DNA of 9,339 nt from Oscillospiraceae bacterium. GTDB taxonomy: Bacteria; Bacillota; Clostridia; UBA1381. The stretch covers positions 1 to 9,339 of the forward strand of contig SVKH01000059.1 in NCBI GenBank assembly GCA_015068545.1, given 5' to 3'. The position numbers were made by a program, and so were the translations under genes. The notes beneath the pieces were generated by a model. The model ran no database searches. It had not been told where the DNA came from and worked only from the letters and a program-made list of their open reading frames with translations. This document shows, piece by piece, positions 1-5,285 of the stretch; within the stretch, counting starts at the first letter, position 1, and each line of letters begins with the position of its first letter.

Positions 1-2
1 TG

Positions 3-209
3 GGAGGAGTAGGACTTCAGCTTGCTACCGGATATATAGTTGCATTCTTGGTTTATCAGGTTGGAACTTTAATTACAGAGGGAACGGTAGGTAGCGGATT
101 TGTACCGGGACTTATAGCTGTACTTGCAATGGTGGGATATATTGCGTATCTGATGGCAAATTCTGATAAAAAACTAAAGGCTGAGTATGCGCTTGGCGGA
201 AAGAAGTAA
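3..209 (+). CDS. feoB: Ferrous iron transport protein B, C-terminal end (5' truncated by the window)
   Basis: Only the last 68 codons are present; the frame is open from the window edge to TAA at 207-209. FeoB is the GTPase-coupled inner-membrane permease for Fe2+ uptake. The visible part matches the end of the FeoB permease domain: a helix containing GLQLATGYIVAFLVYQVGTL, a short Gly-rich loop, a second hydrophobic helix (FVPGLIAVLAMVGYIAYLM), then a Lys-rich cytoplasmic tail. The G domain and the Gate motifs lie outside the window, so the identification rests on this C-terminal signature. The next gene, a FeoB-associated Cys-rich protein starting 3 nt after the stop, independently supports the call. 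Base use is like the neighbouring genes. Confidence 0.9.
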   Translation, partial: GGVGLQLATGYIVAFLVYQVGTLITEGTVGSGFVPGLIAVLAMVGYIAYLMANSDKKLKAEYALGGKK

Positions 210-212
210 TCT

Positions 213-353
213 ATGACAGATATTATTTTGACTTTGGTAATACTAATTGTTTTAGGCATTGCCGGTGGGTATATTTATAAAGAAAAGAAAAAGGGAAGTC
301 ATTGTATCGGCTGTCCTCATTCCGGAAAATGCCAAAAATGCAGTGGAAAATAA
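213..353 (+). CDS. FeoB-associated Cys-rich membrane protein (46 aa)
   Basis: This short gene begins with ATG 3 nt after the feoB stop, so it is probably translated by coupling; the only upstream purine run (GGCGGAAAG) lies within the feoB tail. The product has one N-terminal membrane helix (about residues 4-22, TDIILTLVILIVLGIAGGY), a basic stretch KEKKKG, and a Cys-rich tail with C31-x2-C34-x5-C40-x2-C43. This arrangement (single helix, Lys patch, four cysteines, about 45-60 residues, directly after feoB) is that of the FeoB-associated Cys-rich membrane protein family common in Firmicutes. The role is not proven; the cysteines could bind Fe2+ or a cluster at the FeoB exit, which is inference. 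A terminator follows 31 nt downstream, so this is the last gene of the feo operon. Confidence 0.87.
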   Translation: MTDIILTLVILIVLGIAGGYIYKEKKKGSHCIGCPHSGKCQKCSGK

Positions 354-384
354 AATAGAAAAAGTATAAAAAGCTTTTGATAAA

Positions 385-421
385 AGTGTTCTCTGTCAGC
401 GTGGATGCAGAGAACATTTTT
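385..421 (+). terminator. Rho-independent terminator of the feo operon
   Basis: The perfect 9-bp stem TGTTCTCTG (387-395) / CAGAGAACA (408-416) has a 12-nt loop and is extended by A-T and G-T pairs at its base. TTTTT (417-421) follows directly. It lies 31 nt after the stop of the Cys-rich gene. Confidence 0.85.
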
Positions 422-453
422 GCTGTTTTACAAATATAGAATAAGTAATCTAT

Positions 454-494
454 AAAAATGGTAGTGACATTAAGTTTTGTCACTACCATTTTTT
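454..494. terminator. Bidirectional terminator between the convergent feo and polymerase operons
   Basis: A perfect 16-bp stem pairs 454-469 (AAAAATGGTAGTGACA) with 478-493, with an 8-nt loop at 470-477. An A-run on the left and a T-run on the right give a U-tract in either direction of transcription. On the minus strand it overlaps the 3' end of the YolD-like gene: its last codons form one arm and the stop codon (470-472) sits in the loop. For the plus strand it is a second, back-up terminator after 385-421. Confidence 0.88.
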
Positions 495-892
495 GTTAAT
501 TCAAAGTTATATATTTGAGAAAAGGGTATCTGCATACCATTGGTGAAGGTGAGTATATTCAAGGTGTCATCAATTATCCTCAGCTTTCCTATATAGGTTT
601 GATAGCTACCTCCATCCTTTTTTTCGTCCGGAACAAAATATATCACCTTTACCTCAGGGTTTTCGTCAATATGTGCTTTAGCTTCGCTGATACGTTGGTT
701 TAATATATCGGTTTTTTCTTGTGTTATTTCCTTCCAGCTATCTGTGATTCGTGCCTCTTCCGAAAGAGCTTCCGCGTGACCGGATAAAGCTTTAAAAGCA
801 CCAAACTGCGCAGCGCGGTTAATAAGTTGCATTGGAGGATGATTTTTAGATATTGGACGAGTAAGGTGTATAATGTCGTCAAATTCGCTCAT
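470..892 (-). CDS. YolD-like protein, partner of the Y-family polymerase (140 aa)
   Basis: This soluble 140-residue protein has no membrane segment. The N-terminal half carries the pattern seen in YolD-like proteins of Clostridia that follow UmuC/UvrX-type polymerases: MSEFDDIIHL, then a His/Pro stretch (SKNHPPM), then RAAQFGAFKALSGH at residues 26-39 and EEARIT. The second half (about 78-135) looks like the small beta-rich domain of the family, with VKVIYFVPDEKKDGGSY and ILTFTNGMQIPFSQIYNFEL. The ATG overlaps the polymerase stop as ATGA (889-892) and has its own AGGAGGG at 901-907 with 8-nt spacing, so coupled translation is expected. YolD-like proteins are known as neighbours of translesion polymerases and are proposed to assist or regulate them, possibly as a UmuD substitute; the biochemical role is not settled. 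The terminator hairpin overlaps its last codons. Confidence 0.83.
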   Translation of the reverse strand: MSEFDDIIHLTRPISKNHPPMQLINRAAQFGAFKALSGHAEALSEEARITDSWKEITQEKTDILNQRISEAKAHIDENPEVKVIYFVPDEKKDGGSYQTYIGKLRIIDDTLNILTFTNGMQIPFSQIYNFELTKNGSDKT

Positions 893-2358
893 GCTTTATG
901 CCCTCCTATTTGTTTGTTTCGGTCTATTGTGGTAGCGCCTTCCTCCAGATTCATCCCTTTTATAACCGCGTTTTTGCCATACTTGTTACGCATGTTTATT
1001 ATAGCTTGCTGTATGCGATTTTCCTTTGCCATAGCCTGCTCTCGTTCTTCTTTTTCCTGAGAAAAAAGGTCAAGTTGGACAAATCGCCTTTCTTTTACTT
1101 CCGATTTCGGAATTACGTTATTTGCCACAATAGTTATTCTGCGTACAGTAAGAGCTTTATCTATTATTCTGTTATATAGGTCCATAACTTCTGAAATAAT
1201 CAGCTTTGTTGACGAGGTTTCATACTCTAGGTTTACCGTGCCATGGGAATGTTTGGGGATTTTTCTGCCATAGAAGTCTGTGGTAACTTCTCGGCTTAAT
1301 CCTGCGCCAATATTTTCTATATCATAACCAATAGTTAGTACCATCTGCTTTGTTACCAGTCCCTTTTCTACAAGGTCTAGTACAAGCAGCTCGGTCATTT
1401 CACGCACTATAAGTCCTGCCTTTTTGTAATCATATGGGGTATGAAGCACTTGTCCGGAGCTGATGCTGGTGCTTTCCGGTTTGTATGCTTTAAGGTGATC
1501 AAAGGTACATGGTTCATATCCCCAAGCATGGTCTATAATAAGTTCTGCGTTCACACCAAAAGTGCGGAAAAGTCGTTCTTCTCCTTCCGTAGTAAGCGAC
1601 ATTCGGGCTATGCTTCCCATATTGTAGATGCGCATATTTGCAAGCTTCTTTGCTATACCTTTGCCTATTTGCCAAAAGTCTGTTATTGGTGTATGCTCCC
1701 ATAATTCTTTTTTATAGGACATTTCATCAAGCTGAGCTATACGCACACCGTTTGCATCAGGCTTTGCTTTTTTTGCAACTATGTCCATAGCAATTTTTGC
1801 AAGATACATATTGGTGCCAATGCCTGCCGTTGCGGTTATTCCTGTTTCGGCAAGTACGTCTTTAATCATCATCATTGCAATTTCCTGCGGAGTTTTTTTA
1901 TAGCAGTCAAGGTATGCGGTGAGGTCTATAAAGACTTCATCTATGGAGTATACATGAATGTCATCAGGTGATATATATTTTAGGTATATACCGTATATTT
2001 TTCTGCTAAATTCGATGTAGTGTGCCATGCGTGGAGGTGCTACGATATAGGATACACTAAGCGTAGGATTTTTCCGTAGCTCATTGATGTCAATGGATTC
2101 TCCGCAGCATGAACCGGAGATGGATTTTCGCTGATTGTTTACTGCTTTTACCCTGCTAACTACTTCAAATAGTCTTGGACGAGAGGATACGCCAAATTCC
2201 TTTAGAGAAGGAGAAACAGCAAGACAAATTGTTTTTTCTGTTCTGCTATTATCTGCCACTACCAAATTTGTGCATAGCGGGTCCAGTCCTCTTAAAACAC
2301 ATTCGCAGGACGCAAAAAAGGACTTTAAATCTATACAAAGGTATATTTTATTTTCCAT
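889..2358 (-). CDS. Y-family (UmuC/UvrX-type) translesion DNA polymerase (489 aa)
   Basis: This enzyme should copy past damaged template bases. The palm motifs are visible: the first metal-ligand loop YLCIDLKSFFASCEC with D10, and YSIDEVFIDL with D140 and E141. Downstream come TATAGIGTNMYLAKIAMD (175-192), the thumb helix-hairpin-helix WQIGKGIAKKLANMRI (229-244), and a little-finger region from about residue 290. QLDLF at 428-432 (genomic 1063-1077) matches the bacterial beta-clamp-binding consensus QL(S/D)LF. The C-terminal tail KGMNLEEGATTIDRNKQIGG is typical of the Firmicute subgroup found with YolD-like partners. I chose the ATG at 2358 rather than the longer frame from 2406 because AAAGGAG lies 8 nt upstream and the family begins right at this Met. 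The gene is 85 nt downstream of the fusion gene with no terminator between them, and it overlaps the next gene by ATGA. No inverted GAAC-N4-GTTC LexA-like site was found just upstream. Confidence 0.93.
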   Translation of the reverse strand: MENKIYLCIDLKSFFASCECVLRGLDPLCTNLVVADNSRTEKTICLAVSPSLKEFGVSSRPRLFEVVSRVKAVNNQRKSISGSCCGESIDINELRKNPTLSVSYIVAPPRMAHYIEFSRKIYGIYLKYISPDDIHVYSIDEVFIDLTAYLDCYKKTPQEIAMMMIKDVLAETGITATAGIGTNMYLAKIAMDIVAKKAKPDANGVRIAQLDEMSYKKELWEHTPITDFWQIGKGIAKKLANMRIYNMGSIARMSLTTEGEERLFRTFGVNAELIIDHAWGYEPCTFDHLKAYKPESTSISSGQVLHTPYDYKKAGLIVREMTELLVLDLVEKGLVTKQMVLTIGYDIENIGAGLSREVTTDFYGRKIPKHSHGTVNLEYETSSTKLIISEVMDLYNRIIDKALTVRRITIVANNVIPKSEVKERRFVQLDLFSQEKEEREQAMAKENRIQQAIINMRNKYGKNAVIKGMNLEEGATTIDRNKQIGGHKA

Positions 2359-2366
2359 CCTTTTCA

Positions 2367-2373
2367 CTCCTTT
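2367..2373 (-). promoter_or_regulatory. Ribosome binding site that fixes the polymerase start
   Basis: AAAGGAG on the minus strand lies 8 nt before ATG 2358-2356. It lies inside the longer open frame that begins at 2406, so it argues against the 16-residue N-terminal extension. Confidence 0.8.
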
Positions 2374-2383
2374 TGATGTATTT

Positions 2384-2389
2384 AGTATA
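2384..2389 (-). promoter_or_regulatory. Possible -10 element (TATACT) upstream of the polymerase gene
   Basis: TATACT is a good -10 hexamer, but the region 17 bp upstream (TTAGCT) is a poor -35, and the start of transcription would lie only a few bases before the ribosome binding site. It could be a weak internal promoter in the three-gene operon, or chance in AT-rich DNA. Confidence 0.25.
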
Positions 2390-2443
2390 TCTTTAATTCG
2401 CATCATAGCTAAGGTTAGTTGCAGTTTTGTATAAAGGCAAAAA

Positions 2444-3775
2444 TTACACTGTTCTGAGTTCTATTTTGTCAGTTGGTGTAATGCCGAATTTTTTCAGCTT
2501 GCGTACTGCCTTTTTGTATATTATTTGGTTACCACAGTAGATTTTTTCATGGGCATCGCACCCAATTACTACCAAATTGCCCACATCACTTACCAGCTCC
2601 CAAAATCTGTCACAAGGGTATGGTCTTTGTTCTCTGAAGCCTAAAAGATTGAATTCCACCGGTACAGAAAGCCTTTTCGCCTCTCTAAGCAACTTTGTGA
2701 TTTCTTTTTTGTATATATGGGCATCTCCTTGGTAATTTATAATGTCTGGGTGGGCAATGTAAGTGAAAACGCCTGTATTTATACCCTCAATAACCTGATT
2801 TACATAGGTTTTTAAGATTTTTTCATCTGTTGTTGCGTTGCCGGGGTATACTCCGTCGTAACCGTTATTTGTAAAGTGCTGTCCTAAGATTAGGTAGTCA
2901 ACTCCGAACTCTTTCAGGTATTTTAGGCAGTTTTCGTGTTCCTTTGGGTAGTACTCCATCTCATAGCCTAAATATATCTTGATTTTATCTTTAAATTCTT
3001 CCCTTAATGAATTGATTTCCTTAACGTATTTTTCGGTATCGCATAGGTCAATTTTGTAGCTCGCAGAAAATCCGTTGGAAAATGGGCAAGGGTTATGGTC
3101 GGAAAAACCCAGAATTTCTAAACCATTCTTAATTGCCTCAAGTACATATTCCCTTGGAGTATCTATGGCATGATGGCAAAGATAGGTGTGGGTATGATAG
3201 TTGGCACGCATTGGCATGACGTGAGATATACAATCGGTTATTCCGGATGGTGTAACTATATAATCTACCGGCACATCCTGCGGCGTTGATTGAAATTCCG
3301 CCACCTGAAAGTCGTAGCAAAGTCCCACGGCTATACCCTCGTAACCGGAAAGGAATTGGTCGTAGCAGCCTTTTCCGAATCCGATGCGCTCGCCATCTTT
3401 GGAAAACCCTATACCGGGAACAACTACAAGATCAATGTCCTTTTTTGAAAGAGTCGCTTCTGATGAAGGTTCACTGACAGAAAATGCACCCTTTTTTAGT
3501 GCGTCATAAGAGGTAAAGACGTGTGGAGTTATGCGGTATGTTTCGGGATCTGTTACCGGCAATAATACAGTTTTACCGTCTTCAAGGCACCTTTTTAATA
3601 TAATATCCGTTTCGGTTTCGTTTTTAAGCGGGATATACAGCATAATTGTTTTCGATGACAGGTACAGCTCGCTTGATAGAAAATGCTCCTGTGCTAGGGT
3701 GCTAAGACTGTGTACGGTGGATTTGTCCATGTTAGCACGTTTTTCTTTTAATTGTTTGCGGATTTCATCTTTCAT
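2444..3775 (-). CDS. Fusion protein: 5-formyltetrahydrofolate cyclo-ligase plus PHP-family histidinol-phosphatase domain (443 aa)
   Basis: One uninterrupted frame holds two enzymes that are normally separate. Residues 1 to about 182 are a 5-formyl-THF cyclo-ligase (ATP-dependent conversion of 5-formyl-THF to 5,10-methenyl-THF): N-terminal basic helix IRKQLKEKRANM, MLYIPLKNETET, and the ATP/phosphate signature PGIGFSKDGERIGFGKGCYD (120-139), then VDYIVTPSG. Residues about 188-443 are a PHP metal-dependent phosphoesterase most like histidinol-phosphatase (HisJ/HisK type): H194-T-H196, C200-H-H-A, SDH (225-227), GYEMEYYP (E272, E274), GQH300, AHPD (H342) and CDAH (D407, H409), so the metal ligands look intact. 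The linker is only about 6-10 residues. An internal Met at 187-189 has no Shine-Dalgarno sequence, so separate translation of the second half is unlikely. The start is ATG at 3775 behind AAGGTGAG. It is the first gene of the minus-strand operon. Histidinol-phosphate as substrate is inferred; other PHP phosphatase substrates are possible. Confidence 0.88.
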   Translation of the reverse strand: MKDEIRKQLKEKRANMDKSTVHSLSTLAQEHFLSSELYLSSKTIMLYIPLKNETETDIILKRCLEDGKTVLLPVTDPETYRITPHVFTSYDALKKGAFSVSEPSSEATLSKKDIDLVVVPGIGFSKDGERIGFGKGCYDQFLSGYEGIAVGLCYDFQVAEFQSTPQDVPVDYIVTPSGITDCISHVMPMRANYHTHTYLCHHAIDTPREYVLEAIKNGLEILGFSDHNPCPFSNGFSASYKIDLCDTEKYVKEINSLREEFKDKIKIYLGYEMEYYPKEHENCLKYLKEFGVDYLILGQHFTNNGYDGVYPGNATTDEKILKTYVNQVIEGINTGVFTYIAHPDIINYQGDAHIYKKEITKLLREAKRLSVPVEFNLLGFREQRPYPCDRFWELVSDVGNLVVIGCDAHEKIYCGNQIIYKKAVRKLKKFGITPTDKIELRTV

Positions 3776-3806
3776 ATTCTCACCTTGTAATATAAATTAT
3801 GTTTAC

Positions 3807-3834
3807 ATTATATCATCTGTGGTAAAAAAATCAA
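3807..3834 (-). promoter_or_regulatory. Sigma-A type promoter of the fusion gene and the minus-strand operon
   Basis: On the minus strand, -35 TTGATT (3834-3829) and a perfect -10 TATAAT (3812-3807) are separated by 16 bp. Transcription would start near 3800, about 25 nt before the start codon. It is divergent from, and 29 bp away from, the promoter at 3864-3892. Confidence 0.75.
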
Positions 3835-3863
3835 ATACTATCATAATAAATTTTTCCAAACAG

Positions 3864-3892
3864 TTGTACTTTTTTGAAGAAAATGGTATAAT
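3864..3892 (+). promoter_or_regulatory. Sigma-A type promoter of the CHR transporter pair
   Basis: -35 TTGTAC (3864-3869) and a perfect -10 TATAAT (3887-3892) are separated by 17 bp. Transcription would start near 3899, leaving a leader of about 125 nt before the TTG start codon at 4026. Confidence 0.78.
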
Positions 3893-3915
3893 GATAATGT
3901 TGGAGTAATGATAGG

Positions 3916-4000
3916 ATAACCTTGTTGATGTTTATATACTGCATTTAGGTGAAATGAAGTTATATTTACTACACAACTTGATAAACGACGGTTATTTTTT
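3916..4000 (+). promoter_or_regulatory. Structured mRNA leader with terminator-like end; candidate cis-regulatory RNA
   Basis: Three nested pairings can be read. The outer stem is ATAACC (3916-3921) with GGTTAT (3990-3995). The next is GTTTAT (3930-3935) with ATAAAC (3981-3986). Inside is a hairpin, ATATACTGCATTT (3934-3946) with AAATGAAGTTATAT (3952-3965), which has one G-A mismatch, one bulged T and the loop AGGTG (bases 3934-3935 are shared with the middle stem, so one of the two is shorter). The outer stem runs directly into TTTTT (3996-4000), as a terminator or attenuator would, 11 nt before the GGAGG of the first gene. I do not recognise a named riboswitch class. Pairing is AT-rich, so chance is possible. 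Confidence 0.4.
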
Positions 4001-4011
4001 ATAATAAAAAC

Positions 4012-4016
4012 GGAGG
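4012..4016 (+). promoter_or_regulatory. Ribosome binding site supporting a TTG start
   Basis: GGAGG lies 9 nt before TTG at 4026-4028. The next in-frame ATG (4110) would remove the conserved FTFGGGYAM motif, so TTG is the only reasonable start. Confidence 0.8.
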
Positions 4017-4025
4017 ATTTGAGGC

Positions 4026-4595
4026 TTGAAGAACAAAATTAGTACACTTTTTGACCTTTTCTGGACTTTCTTTAAGATTGGCGCATTTACCTTTGGAGGA
4101 GGTTATGCCATGATATCCATTATCCAGAAAGAGGCAGTTGAAAAGAAAAACTGGGTGAGCGATGAGGATATTCTGGATGTGGTTGCCATAGCAGAGTCCA
4201 CTCCGGGCCCTATTGCAATCAATTCATCCACCTTTATAGGATATAAGGTTATGGGTGTTTGGGGATCAGCATTTGCTACCTTGGGCACAGTGCTGCCGTC
4301 TTTTATAATTATATCCTTTATAGCATATTTTCTGAATAAGTTTACAAGCTATGCGGTAGTGCGATATGCTTTTGCCGGTATCCGTGCAGGCGTTCTGGCA
4401 TTGATTATAAAGGCATTCATTTCTATGTACAAAAAGAGTCCAAAGGGTGCTGTAAGCTGGGCTATTATGGCTTTGTCCTTTGTCTGCGTTGTATTTTTCG
4501 ATATTCATGTAATTGCAGTTTTGATAGGATGTGCCATTGTAGGGCTAATAGCAGGACTTGCCGAAGGAAAGGAGAAGGAAAAAAATGTTGATTGA
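4026..4595 (+). CDS. Short-chain CHR (chromate-type) transporter, first subunit (189 aa)
   Basis: This is a half-size membrane protein of the chromate ion transporter (CHR) family. It carries the family's N-terminal signatures: FTFGGGYAM at residues 21-29 in the first helix and AESTPGPIAIN at 56-66. These are followed by hydrophobic helices at about 79-102, 115-133, 142-160 and 161-178, and a charged tail. Full-length ChrA proteins have two such halves in one chain; in Firmicutes (for example the YwrA/YwrB pair of Bacillus) they are separate adjacent genes that probably form a heterodimer. Translation starts at TTG, chosen from the GGAGG 9 nt upstream. The gene overlaps the second subunit gene by 11 nt. 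The substrate cannot be read from sequence: chromate/sulfate exchange is the family label, but many anaerobe members are uncharacterised. Expression is expected from the promoter at 3864-3892 and may be affected by the structured leader. Confidence 0.9.
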   Translation: MKNKISTLFDLFWTFFKIGAFTFGGGYAMISIIQKEAVEKKNWVSDEDILDVVAIAESTPGPIAINSSTFIGYKVMGVWGSAFATLGTVLPSFIIISFIAYFLNKFTSYAVVRYAFAGIRAGVLALIIKAFISMYKKSPKGAVSWAIMALSFVCVVFFDIHVIAVLIGCAIVGLIAGLAEGKEKEKNVD

Positions 4596-5151
4596 GTTAT
4601 TTATTACATTTTTTCTGATAGGTGCGTTCACATTTGGCGGTGGATATGCTATGCTTCCTTTGATTCAGCAGGCTGTACTGGAGAAAGGATGGCTCACAGA
4701 CACACAGTTGGTGGATTTTGTGGCTGTGGCAGAGTCTACTCCTGGCCCTTTTGCTGTTAATATAGCTACTTATATAGGTATCCAAAAGGCAGGCATTATA
4801 GGGGCTGTTGCTTCAACGTTTGGTGTGGTGATGCCATCTTTTATAATCATATTGATAGTAGCTACCGCTTTTGAAAAATTTAAGGAAAATAAATATGTCA
4901 AGTGTGTTATGAGTGGACTGAAGCCTGCTGTAATAGGCCTTATCGGTTCTGCAGTACTCTCTATCGGGGAAACGGCGTTTCTGCCGGGTGAAGGACAGAA
5001 CTTTTCTCTGCCGGCATTGATTTCTTCTATTTGTATATTTGCTGTAGCGGCTGTTTTGATGTTCTGGAAAAAGCTGCACCCTATTGTAGTTATCGGCATA
5101 TCTGCACTTTTGGGGATATGCTTGGGATATGCAGGAGTAATACCTGTTTAA
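4585..5151 (+). CDS. Short-chain CHR (chromate-type) transporter, second subunit (188 aa)
   Basis: This is a paralogue of the preceding gene, with the same order of motifs: FTFGGGYAM at residues 15-23, a GWLTD loop, and AESTPGPFAVN at 49-59, then helices at about 71-93, 113-127, 131-150 and 156-186. The two products look like an old tandem duplication that diverged and was kept as a pair, as expected for a heterodimer with opposed halves. The start is ATG at 4585 rather than the longer frame from 4558: GGAGAAGG (4571-4578) lies 6 nt upstream, and the extra residues of the longer frame (MPKERRRKK) only read through that site. The 11-nt overlap with the upstream gene points to coupled translation. 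No terminator hairpin is visible after the stop, so some read-through into the sugar mutase gene is possible. Confidence 0.9.
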   Translation: MLIELFITFFLIGAFTFGGGYAMLPLIQQAVLEKGWLTDTQLVDFVAVAESTPGPFAVNIATYIGIQKAGIIGAVASTFGVVMPSFIIILIVATAFEKFKENKYVKCVMSGLKPAVIGLIGSAVLSIGETAFLPGEGQNFSLPALISSICIFAVAAVLMFWKKLHPIVVIGISALLGICLGYAGVIPV

Positions 5152-5189
5152 ATAATGGGATTTTATGTGTGTTATACTGCGTAAGTGTC

Positions 5190-5218
5190 TTGACATTGGG
5201 TGGATATAATGGTATCAT
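5190..5218 (+). promoter_or_regulatory. Sigma-A type promoter of the phospho-sugar mutase gene
   Basis: A perfect -35 TTGACA (5190-5195), a 17-bp spacer and -10 TATCAT (5213-5218) are present. Two further TATAAT hexamers (5205-5210 and 5224-5229) lie nearby but have no -35 at correct spacing. The predicted leader is about 60 nt. Confidence 0.75.
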
Positions 5219-5285
5219 ATTGGTATAATTTAGGTATGATTTAAATATAATAAATTGATAAATTTAGAAATGAGGAGTTATTTAC

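Noticed and set aside
470..2358. Mobile-element origin for the polymerase and YolD-like pair
   Set aside because: Such pairs do occur on conjugative elements, but no integrase, relaxase, terminal repeat or change in base use is visible here.
2359..2406. 16-residue N-terminal extension of the polymerase (start at 2406)
   Set aside because: The AAAGGAG ribosome binding site lies inside this stretch, and the family's conserved N-terminus begins at the Met at 2358.
2450..2461. LexA-like site GAACTCAGAACA on the minus strand upstream of the polymerase
   Set aside because: The two GAAC units are direct, not inverted, and the site lies within the coding end of the fusion gene.
3185..3214. Separate histidinol-phosphatase gene starting at an internal Met of the fusion
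   Set aside because: No Shine-Dalgarno sequence precedes the internal Met codons, and the frame is continuous with the cyclo-ligase domain.
4558..4584. Longer start for the second CHR subunit at 4558
   Set aside because: The added residues (MPKERRRKK) come from reading through the GGAGAAGG ribosome binding site; ATG 4585 has correct spacing.
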